Assembly: GCA_900109435.1 (NCBI GenBank)
Contig: FNZT01000012.1
Coordinates: forward strand, 108,376-172,375
DNA from: Ruminococcus sp. YRD2003
GTDB taxonomy: Bacteria > Bacillota > Clostridia > Oscillospirales > Ruminococcaceae
Reading direction: 5' to 3'
DNA: 64,000 bases
Part shown: one piece after another, positions 1 to 8,800 of the stretch
Layout of the letters: each line of letters opens with the position of its first letter
How positions within the stretch are numbered: the stretch's first letter is position 1
Notes under the pieces: generated by a model
Database searches by the model: none
Told to the model about the DNA's origin: nothing
The model's input: only the letters and a program-made list of their open reading frames with translations
Program-made: the position numbers and the translations under genes

Positions 1-768
1 AATGACCTCAACTCTCGCATAAGGAATGAAGTCCTGCGGCTTGTCCGCGAACATCAGCACAGCGAAATTTTTGGCGCGGTAACCGCTGTAATCGCTTTGG
101 CTGATAAGTCCCATAGCCTTAGCCATATCGAGCTTTGGCATAGAGCGTATATCAGGCTTGGCGTTGGTCGCAATGAGGTACTCTTTCATATACTCATAGT
201 TGAGATCGTCTATCGTAGCTGTTTCATTGAGCTCGGACGAGAAATGGAAGTCCGCAAACTTTTTGAGCAGCTCGAATTCCTCACGCTTATTTGGAAGCCT
301 TGTATCGCGGCGGACACGGATATATCTGCCTGCCTTCAGATTTATGCTCTTATCCTTTTCAGCCTGCTGCTTAGTCTCATAAGGACCGTCGTTTCCTGGC
401 TCCACGGCGATAATGATATATGTCCTGCCGTCTATATCGTCCTGAACAAGTTGATAGTTAGGGAGCGGCGTTATGTTGGAAAGCAGGGATTTTAAGCCGT
501 TTTCCGTCGGTTCAATGTTACCCTTGTCTATGCCTGTTATAGGGCGCATAGGGATTGCCTTGATACCGTTTTTTTCGTCATTGACTTCCTCAACGCCGAT
601 AAAGATAAGACCAATCTCGCGGTTCATATAGTTATTGCAGAAAGCACAGGCTGTCTTGAGTATGGTATCCCTGCCGCTGGCAGATTTCTTGTATTCAATA
701 TAATCAGACTCAACAGCACCGCTTTCAATGATGTCATGAGCCATTTTCCGTATATCTTCACGTTTCAT
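1..768 (-). CDS. AlbA_2 (Schlafen-like) domain ATP-binding/transcriptional regulator-type protein, partial
   Basis: An uninterrupted minus-strand frame of 256 codons runs from an ATG at 768 off the left edge, so the C-terminus is missing. The visible part fits the AlbA_2 domain: an early ESDYIEYKKS segment, then KTACAFCNNYMNREIGLIFIG (read in pieces, residues about 40-60), then GRYIRVRRDTRLPNKREE, the strand and loop usual in these proteins. Family members (COG2865-like) carry nucleic-acid or nucleotide binding roles and often a C-terminal HTH that would lie outside this window. A GGGAG stretch lies about 10 nt upstream of the ATG. A promoter reads TTGAAT, 17 nt, TATAAT on the minus strand (842-847 and 819-824). 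Exact function is unknown; family call is fairly sure. Confidence 0.8.
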   Translation of the reverse strand, partial: MKREDIRKMAHDIIESGAVESDYIEYKKSASGRDTILKTACAFCNNYMNREIGLIFIGVEEVNDEKNGIKAIPMRPITGIDKGNIEPTENGLKSLLSNITPLPNYQLVQDDIDGRTYIIIAVEPGNDGPYETKQQAEKDKSINLKAGRYIRVRRDTRLPNKREEFELLKKFADFHFSSELNETATIDDLNYEYMKEYLIATNAKPDIRSMPKLDMAKAMGLISQSDYSGYRAKNFAVLMFADKPQDFIPYARVEVI

Positions 769-818
769 AGACTAACTCCCGCATAAGGTATATGGTTAGT
801 ATTGTTTGTTTACAAGCT

Positions 819-847
819 ATTATACCATAAACGTTGGTATTATTCAA
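819..847 (-). promoter_or_regulatory. Promoter of the AlbA_2 gene
   Basis: On the minus strand TTGAAT (847-842), a 17-nt spacer and TATAAT (824-819) stand about 50 nt upstream of the start at 768. The rest of the gap 769-1092 is AT-rich; a 103-codon open frame there has no ribosome binding site or recognisable domain and overlaps the AlbA_2 start, so it is not called. Confidence 0.55.
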
Positions 848-1092
848 GTCCCTGGTCAAATGAAAAAATACAAAGATATAGAACAAAAATACATATGAGA
901 ATCCTAAGTTGTTTTGATGTATTGAATAGGATTGCTTTTCAGATGAACTGAAAAAATGATTTATCCGCGTAATAACATCAGAATATTTCATAATATTATT
1001 TGCGAACCACTGAGCAGGACTTGTTGTACTAATGCAGTAAATTAGTGCTTCCTGTCTGAACACGCGCACTAATACTTGTATCTGGCTTCTTT

Positions 1093-2367
1093 CTAATTTC
1101 GCAGTGCAGTTATCGGGATGACAAAAACGCCGTCTTCACGTTGGTATGCTGCATTTGATAGTCCGCATATAACACATAAAAGCTTCGGAGTACGTCCGTT
1201 GTCAACTTCGATGCTGTGGCTTATTTCTATAAGATTGTTTGCTGCTTCATCAATTTGATTGGCGCCAAGTTTTATTTCAAAGGCGTACCACTCGCCGTCG
1301 GGACCTTCAAGAACTGTGTCAATCTCTTTATTCTTATAATCCTGATAATGAAATGCGTTCAATCCGTTCTCCTCGGCGTATATACGGAGATCGCGTTCAC
1401 AAAGGGCTTCAAACATGAAACCCGCTGTTTCAAGATCGCCGATCAATCTTTCAGCGTTAGCACCAAGCAGCGCACAGGCAAGTGACGGATCCGCAAAGTG
1501 TCGCTTTTCAGCTTGTTTGAGTCTTGTTGATGAACGAATATTTGATGCGAAGGGCGGAAGATTATCAGTAATAAAAAGTCTTTTGAAGATATCAAGATAC
1601 TCAGTTACAGTGTCAATATTGATATCGTCATCGTCGATTTCTTTGATATCTTTTTTCAAGGTTTTATTCGTAACGGTTGTACTTTCATTTCTTGCAAGAG
1701 AACGAAGCAGCAGCCTTAGCTTTCTGCTGTCGCGTTTGATTCCGTCAAGTCTGAAAATATCATCTTCAACAACTGCGTCAATATACTGCGTCGGCAGAAG
1801 ATGAGCCTGTGATTCGGGAGTATCAAGATTGCCAGGCCAGCCGCCGCGAACTATCAGCTGCATGAGCTTTCTCAGGTCAACTTCTCCCGTCATACGAGGA
1901 GTGAATTTTCCGTCTATCATATCTTTCAGCGAGACCAAACCCGATGAGTCCTTTGATTCATAAAGCGACATCGGTCTCATTCGGAGTCTTGCTATCCTGC
2001 CTGCGCCGCTGTGCATTATTCCTTTGTGGTTCGGTGTAGCGGAGCCTGTTAGTATGAATTGTCCCTTTGAGGCTCGTTTGTCCACCTCAAATCTTACTGC
2101 GTCCCATAGAGGAGGAACTTCCTGCCATTCGTCGATAAGTCTTGGTGTTTCTCCCTCCAGAACAATACTGGGGGACATTTCTGCGAGCTTGCGATTCTGA
2201 AAATTGTTAGCAGGGTCGCCTATCAGTATCTCACTGTTGGAGTGGTAAGCCGAGCTGCAGGTCTTTCCGCACCATTTTGCGCCTTCTATGCAAAGCGCTC
2301 CAAAAGCAGAAAGGAACTCATCAATTCTGTTGTCGATAAGCCTCGGCATATATTTTTCATTTTCCAT
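1093..2367 (-). CDS. AAA_14 / DUF4143 ATPase
   Basis: A 424-residue protein with the usual layout of the large bacterial and archaeal AAA_14 plus DUF4143 family. The P-loop is GAKWCGKT near residue 30, followed by the sensor strand GQFILTGSATP and an LIDEWQEVP segment that matches the Walker B/arginine-finger region. The C-terminal half holds the DUF4143 nuclease-like fold, with FHYQDYKNKEIDTVLE and WYAFEIKLG matching the D-x(n)-ExK pattern of restriction-endonuclease-like folds. The track frame can start at a GTG inside the Shine-Dalgarno sequence; the ATG at 2367 is better because AGGAGG sits 9 nt upstream. Cellular role of this family is unknown. Its promoter is overlaid by three direct repeats (2400-2460), which suggests a dedicated regulator or autoregulation. 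Confidence 0.85.
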   Translation of the reverse strand: MENEKYMPRLIDNRIDEFLSAFGALCIEGAKWCGKTCSSAYHSNSEILIGDPANNFQNRKLAEMSPSIVLEGETPRLIDEWQEVPPLWDAVRFEVDKRASKGQFILTGSATPNHKGIMHSGAGRIARLRMRPMSLYESKDSSGLVSLKDMIDGKFTPRMTGEVDLRKLMQLIVRGGWPGNLDTPESQAHLLPTQYIDAVVEDDIFRLDGIKRDSRKLRLLLRSLARNESTTVTNKTLKKDIKEIDDDDINIDTVTEYLDIFKRLFITDNLPPFASNIRSSTRLKQAEKRHFADPSLACALLGANAERLIGDLETAGFMFEALCERDLRIYAEENGLNAFHYQDYKNKEIDTVLEGPDGEWYAFEIKLGANQIDEAANNLIEISHSIEVDNGRTPKLLCVICGLSNAAYQREDGVFVIPITALRN

Positions 2368-2390
2368 TTTCAGCACCTCCTGTTGCTACT

Positions 2391-2419
2391 ATTATAACAC
2401 AACCCGAGAGATTTGGCAA
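2391..2419 (-). promoter_or_regulatory. Promoter of the AAA_14 ATPase gene
   Basis: Minus-strand TTGCCA (2419-2414), 17-nt spacer, TATAAT (2396-2391), 24 nt upstream of the start. The spacer is exactly filled by the first copy of the 15-bp direct repeat and the second copy lies just upstream of the -35 element. Confidence 0.65.
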
Positions 2420-2460
2420 GTACAATCCGAGAGATTTTTAAAATTCAATCCGACACATTT
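2400..2460 (-). repeat. Three 15-bp direct repeats at 23-bp period over a promoter
   Basis: On the minus strand the copies read AAATCTCTCGGGTTG (2414-2400), AAATCTCTCGGATTG (2437-2423) and AAATGTGTCGGATTG (2460-2446). They are separated by 8 nt each. Their register against the ATPase promoter makes them a likely multi-site operator. Confidence 0.8.
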
Positions 2461-2564
2461 CGACAGACGACAGTAATCTTCTGCAACAATCCGCGCTATA
2501 CATACCGTATAACTTGATTCAGTTCACCGATTTGTAATATTTTGTAAAAAATTTATTAACGGTA

Positions 2565-2593
2565 TTGATTTCGTTATAATTCTGTGCTATAAT
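2565..2593 (+). promoter_or_regulatory. Promoter of the giant surface protein gene
   Basis: TTGATT (2565-2570), 17 nt, TATAAT (2588-2593) with a TGTGC extension before the -10. Transcription would start near 2600 and leave a leader of about 210 nt. Confidence 0.65.
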
Positions 2594-2678
2594 GCTAATA
2601 TAGAAAATATATCCCCGTATATTTGAGGCTATATTCCGAAAGGGGCTTGACAGTTATGCATGGTGGCACTACAATGAA

Positions 2679-2705
2679 ACATACATACATACATACATAC
2701 ATACA
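2679..2705 (+). repeat. ACAT tetranucleotide tract in a 5' leader
   Basis: Nearly seven uninterrupted ACAT units. It lies in the untranslated leader, about 105 nt upstream of the start codon and before the terminator-like hairpin. Tracts of this kind change length by slipped-strand mispairing. Confidence 0.9.
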
Positions 2706-2713
2706 GCATAATT

Positions 2714-2785
2714 GCGCCCTCAACAATTTAACAACGTAAAATAAGCGTATCTCAAAGGATAGGTTTCGTTGAGGTGCGCTTTTTT
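2714..2785 (+). terminator. Leader attenuator: terminator with competing antiterminator
   Basis: AAGCGTATCTCAA (2743-2755) pairs with TTGAGGTGCGCTT (2769-2781) over 13 bp with two G-U pairs, and is followed by a T-run to 2785: an intrinsic terminator only 26 nt before the start codon at 2812. The 3' arm can instead pair with GCGCCCTCAAC (2714-2724), leaving one bulge, and that pairing would break the terminator. The arrangement is that of a riboswitch or other attenuator. I could not match the upstream segment 2600-2680 to a riboswitch class I know. Confidence 0.6.
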
Positions 2786-2811
2786 GTATTTATCAGAAGG
2801 AGGAAAACACT

Positions 2812-5800
2812 ATGGCAAGCAATTTGAGTTATGGAATGAAGCGCGTATTATCAGGAATTATGGCGCTTCTGATTGTAGCAGGCAGCACGGGTCTCTCTGC
2901 GAACGTGAGGGGAGGTGGATTGTTTGCCCGTAGTGCGATAACAGCAAACGCAGCGACATACTCAAGCGATGTGCAATCTTTGCAGGTAGGCGACATTCTT
3001 GAACCCGGCGCAAGGTATAATGCAGATAACAAAACCATCACCCTTCAGGAGGGTGGCTATTGTACCAGAGAAGAATTTGAAAGCCCTGCGACATATACGC
3101 AGGGAACACAAGATGTAATCCCTGATAACTTGATGATGCTCAGAGTATCAAGTGAAAGTGGATACGAAGGTAAAATTGGTGACGGATCAGGATACTACCC
3201 CTACGCTAATGGAAAGAAAGTTGATGCGTGGATCGTCGTTGCTGTTGAGGGTAACCAGTGGGAGCAAACCGCTGTCACCCTCGCTGGATATGAAGAAACA
3301 CAAAGCGACAATCCCTTTACATCTGCTGTCAACTATCGTCAATACAATGAATCCGGCGTATTGCAGGATAATGGAACACTTGATGCAAATGCAGGTATCC
3401 TGATTGAAAGCGATACGAAGAAATGGACAAACGGCAAAACCTATGTTGCCAGCGGTGAAGTTGTGATAGACTCTCGTGTTAAGGTCACAGGTACGGTAAA
3501 TCTGATATTGTTGGACGGCGCAAGTCTTACCATCAATGGCGGTATTTCCGTAGCTCAAAGCGCACCATATGATGAAAACGCAGGTACGCTGAATATTTTC
3601 GTCGGCAGCACAACAAATGGAACAATAACCGGCAGCGGCTCGCTGACTGCTACAGGAAGCGACAGGAACGCTGGTATTGGCTGTAGTAGTTCTGACTTTA
3701 GCAGTGGAAATGTTAATATCCATGGCGGTACAATTACAGCTACAGGTGGCAAGAATTGTGCGGGAATCGGCGGCACTGTGAATATCTATGACGGTACTGT
3801 TACTGCAAACGGCGGTGATGACGGTGCAGGCATCGGAGGTAACTATAATCATGACGGTAACACAGTAAACATTTATGGCGGTACAGTCACTGCAAATGGC
3901 GGTCAAGGTGCCGCAGGTATAGGCGGCGGTCAGTTTGGAGAAGGCGGATCGGTTCATATTTACGGCGGTACAGTCATAGCCACTGGCGGCGAGAGACTGC
4001 CTTGGGATCCTAATAAGCCTGGAAATGGTATTGGCAGAGGCAACGGTTATGATGGTGAGGAAATAAACAACGGCACACTGACAATTGCCGAAGGGTTATC
4101 AGTATTCACTTCTACCGATAACGAAAACTGGACGGATACAACAGTTGATCTTGATACACGCACACGTTATATGAAGGTGGGAGTCCCCGAGTCTGTCACC
4201 ACAGATATCCCTTACCTGACATGGGACGCAGATGAAGAAAAACTCGTTGAAGCAGCAGAACCCTGCTCTGAGTATACCGTGGTTGAAAGCTCAGAATCTG
4301 AGGTTACATGGGGCGAAGCCAACACAACAACATGGTATGTTGTTACCAAGGATACAACTATTTCCAGTCGTATCACTGTCAACGGCACAGTCAACCTCAT
4401 TCTTTGCGACGGCGCTACGCTGACGGCTGAAAAGGGCATAACAGTTGCAGTTGAGGAGGATTATGAGACAGGCGACCTCGTGCCAACCACCCTCAATATC
4501 TACGGTCAGGCTGGCGGCACAGGTGTCCTTACCGCTAATACTGTTTATGAAGATGAAGGCATGGTCATAATAGGTGGCGCTGCAATTGGCGGATGTGGCG
4601 TTGAAGATTATGATAATGATTACAACAACCGTTCCGGAAATTCAGGAACAATCAGGATATATGGCGGAACTATCAATGCTTCAGATGATGATAATTGCTC
4701 TGACATCTCTGCAATCGGCGGAGGATACTATGGAGAAGGCGGCACAGTAGAGATCTTTGGCGGAACTGTAAATGCTTCTACTCATGGTGCTTCTATGCCT
4801 GCAATAGGTGGTCGAGGCGATTATTATGGCCATAGTGCAGGTACTATAAATATCTACGGTGGAACCGTAAACGCTCAGGCTACAGGTAATTATTCACCGG
4901 GAATCGGAGGCGCTTTTGCTACTCCTGCTGATATCAACATTATGGGCGGCAGCGTCTATGCAAGAGGTAATAGTGCGATTGGTAGCGGTATTAATTCCGG
5001 AGATGAGTACAATCACGGAACTTTGACAATCGGCGAAGACCTTGTATTGCAGAACAGTACAGACAACTCAACTTGGGAAAATGTTGAAGCAAGCAATAAC
5101 GATTATACCCGCACTCGGTATATGCGCACCGCCAAGAAGCTCGTTGTTGGGCAGTATATCGCAGTTGGCGACAAAGTGTATACAGATGATATGATTATGA
5201 GTGATTCAGAGAGCTGTCCGCATCGTTTCCCCGAGAATACTTCTACTGTTGACTCTGTAATATACAAAGACAATTTCTACAAGTTTAATATCACCCCGGA
5301 AGATAGCCAGTCAAGCAGTTCATCTCCAGATCCAACTCAAATCGGAGACGTATTTGTTTACGGTGCGTTTATAGCATCAGAAACCGAGCGCACTCCTGCG
5401 CCCACAGGCTTCTGGATAATTGACGGTGAGGGAACAACTGAGAATCCGTTCATATTGTCTTTGGATCCTCCGCCTTCTGTGACATATACTCATGTTGAAG
5501 CCGTAGCTCCGACCTGCACTACTGCAGGAAATATCGAGTATTATTTAGGCTCTGACGGCAACTACTATTCTGATGATCAGGGTACTCTTTTGGAAGACCA
5601 GAATGTTATTATTCCAGCAACGGGACATAGCTATGGCACTCCCACTTATTCGTGGACAGAGGAAAATGGTGTATGGAAGTGTACAGCAACCCGTACCTGC
5701 GCCAATAACACAAGCCACGTTGAGACTGAAACCGTTGATGGAATCTATGCGGAAGTAACACCTGCAACTGTGAATACGGTAGGTACGGGCAGGTGGACGG

Positions 5801-8800
5801 CGACATTCACTAATGAAGCCTTTACAGCACAGACTAAGGATGTTGAGATTGCTCAGCTCGTGCCTGAAAAGCATGATGCAGTTGCTCCGAACTGCACAGA
5901 GCCAGGTAATATAGAGTATTATACCTACGGAGACAAGTATTACACCAAGGACGGCGAAACATATACCGAAATCACACAGGCTCAGACTGTTGAGCCGGCA
6001 ACAGGTCACGCTTTCAACTATGTTCCGAACGGCGCTGTTCTGACAGCAAGTTGTACGCATGATAACTGCGAGTTTGAAAACGGCGTTTCGCTTACTATCG
6101 TTCATCCAAATAGCCTTACATACGACGGAAGTGAAAAGGGCGTTACTCTCGACGGACTGGTCGCTTTCAATACGGCAACTGGTTTGAACATATCCTTGGA
6201 TAGTATCATATATGAACAGCTGGTCGGAGAAGAGTATCAGAGGATTGACTCTGTTCCCATGAATGCAGGCTCATACAGAGCAAGCCTGACTGTTGAGGGG
6301 CAGACGATTTCTGTAACATATTCTATCGCAAAGGCAGACCTTGTTGAAGGGGCAGGATATACTGTTCCGACTGGTCTTACAGCTACCTATGGGGATACAC
6401 TTGCTAATGTTGAGCTTCCCGCTGGCTGGGCTTGGAATGATGATTCTACAAGCGTAGGCATTGCAGGAGAGCACACTTTCAGTGCGACCTTTACCCCAGA
6501 TGACACCAACAACTTCAACACCGTGACCGAAGACGTAACAGTCACAGTCGGCAAGGCAACGCTCAATCCTTCAGTTTCCGTAGAGGGCTGGACTTACGGT
6601 GAAGCACAAAATTCACCGGTTATAAGCGGAATATCGGGTTTACAGGTTGCTGTCATCGGAGTAGATCACATTACTGGTGAGCTTTGGAAATACAATGGTA
6701 CTGAATATCAAAAGGTTCGTGATGCAACTCTACGGGACATACCAAACCTTACCGGCACACCCCTTGATGCTGGAACTTACAAGGTGAAACTCGTTGTCGC
6801 AGAAAACACCAATTATGAAGAAGGCGAATGGTGGAGCGATGAGTTTGTTGTTGCAAAGGCTGATATCGTTTCGTCTGGCAATATCGCTAATGACACTGTT
6901 TGGCTGACTGGAGATTATATTGATTTTGGTGACGGCGCATACATTCAGAGCAGTTGGAGTCCAAATAGTGGCAAATGGCATCTGACTGGCAAACATAAGT
7001 TAGGTTATGGCGGATTTTACACAGATCATTATTGGTTTGTGATTGAAGGCGTATGTGATTTCAACCTGAACAATGACGGAAAGTCTGGTCAGCCTGTTTA
7101 TGGCGTTTCAATTTCGGGTAGCGGAACTGAGAACGATCCGTATACTGCTGTTCCTCTTCACACGCCATATGCAACTGTTACTGCTCCGACCGCAAACACA
7201 CTGACTTACAGCGGCTCTGCACAGGTACTCGTTACCGAAGGCACATCAGCCGCCGGCACAGTAAAGTATTCGCTTGGTACGGCCGATGTGGCAGGAACTG
7301 AGTGGACAACCGATATTTCCACACTCACGGGTACAAATGCTAATACATACTATGTATGGTATTATGTTGAGGGCGATGCGAACCATAATAATACCAATCC
7401 GGTATGTATTCCTGTCACTATCAACCAAAGGTCGATTGAGGATGCAATAATCGTTCTCGATAAGGATCACTTTGAGGTATCTGATACAACTTATAAACCG
7501 GCAGTAACATATGTTATCGTAGGCAATACACTGCTTGAAGCAACTGACTATGATGTGGATTATGAGAACAATACGTCGATAAGCGCAAATACACCTACAG
7601 TGGTAATCACAGGTACAGGCAATTACGGCGGAACAGCAAGAAAATCATTCACTATAGGTACAGATTTGTCAGATGCAGTTGTAACTGTAAACAGTACATT
7701 CAAATATAACGGCACAGCTAAAACTCCTGGTGTGACAGTTACTTATAAAGGAGCTGTTGTAAATGCTGCTAATTACATAGTAAGCTACAGCAATAATATT
7801 AACGCAGGTACAGCTACAGTTACAATCACTGGTAATACTGATAAAGGCTACACAGGTTCAGCTTCTGCTACATTCAATATAGCAAAGGCTGGTATTGCAA
7901 GCGTCAGCGCTTCTGGTACTTATGCATATACTGGTGAAGCTATAATTCCTACACTCTTAGTGAAGGATGAAAACGGTGCAGTTGTTGATGCAGCTAATTA
8001 CAATGTTGAGTTTGTCAACAACATCAAGGCTGGTACAGCAACTATCGTTGTTACCGCAAAGGACGGTACAAACTACACTGGTACAAAGACTGGTACATTT
8101 GAGATCGGTCATAGATACACAGAGGTTCTAGCAACATCTGCAGGTTGTTCAACAACTGGCGTAAAGGCACACTGGATCGATGAAAACGGCGCGTCATACC
8201 TCAAGAATACAAACGAAGAATATGTTGCTGCAACAGCTGCTGAACTTGCTATACCCGCAACCGGTGCTCATGACTATAATACAGAGGATATCCAGTGGTA
8301 CTGGACTACTGATAACAGTGGAGCATTTGCTGTATTTACATGCGAGACTTGTGGTACAACGACAAATGTGAATGCAGTTGTTACATCGGAGGCTGTCGCA
8401 GGCGGTACTCAGTATACTGCAACAGTTGCTCTTGGTGATGATGAGTATTCTGTATCCAAGATCGTAAATAATACTGCATATGTATCTGCATATTCAGAGG
8501 TTACTGGTTACGAAATAGCTGATGATGAGGGCAGAATCCGTTTCATGTATAACAGCAAGTATGACGGAGATGCAGTTGCAACTTATGGCGTTGTGATTTA
8601 CAGAGACGGTGAACTGAATGAAGAACTGACAGTAAATACGTCAGGTGCAACAGATTCAGCAAACCGTGCTGCATCTGATTCATTCCGTGCAAAGGATCTT
8701 GGTAATGGCGTTTATGTAAGACCATATGTCAAGGTTGGAACATCATATATTTACGGCGATACAGTATTCGTTCGTTATGCAGATCTTGTAGCATTCAGAG

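Noticed and set aside
758-1069. 103-codon minus-strand frame upstream of the AlbA_2 gene
   Set aside because: Overlaps the AlbA_2 start and its promoter, AT-rich, no ribosome binding site.
2600-2680. Leader segment considered as a c-di-GMP riboswitch
   Set aside because: None of the conserved GCAAACC or GGUAGCGGGG-like segments of class I, nor the class II core, could be found by eye.
2679-2705. Tandem ACAT tract considered as a CRISPR or iteron array
   Set aside because: Unit is only 4 bp with no spacers; no cas genes are in the window.
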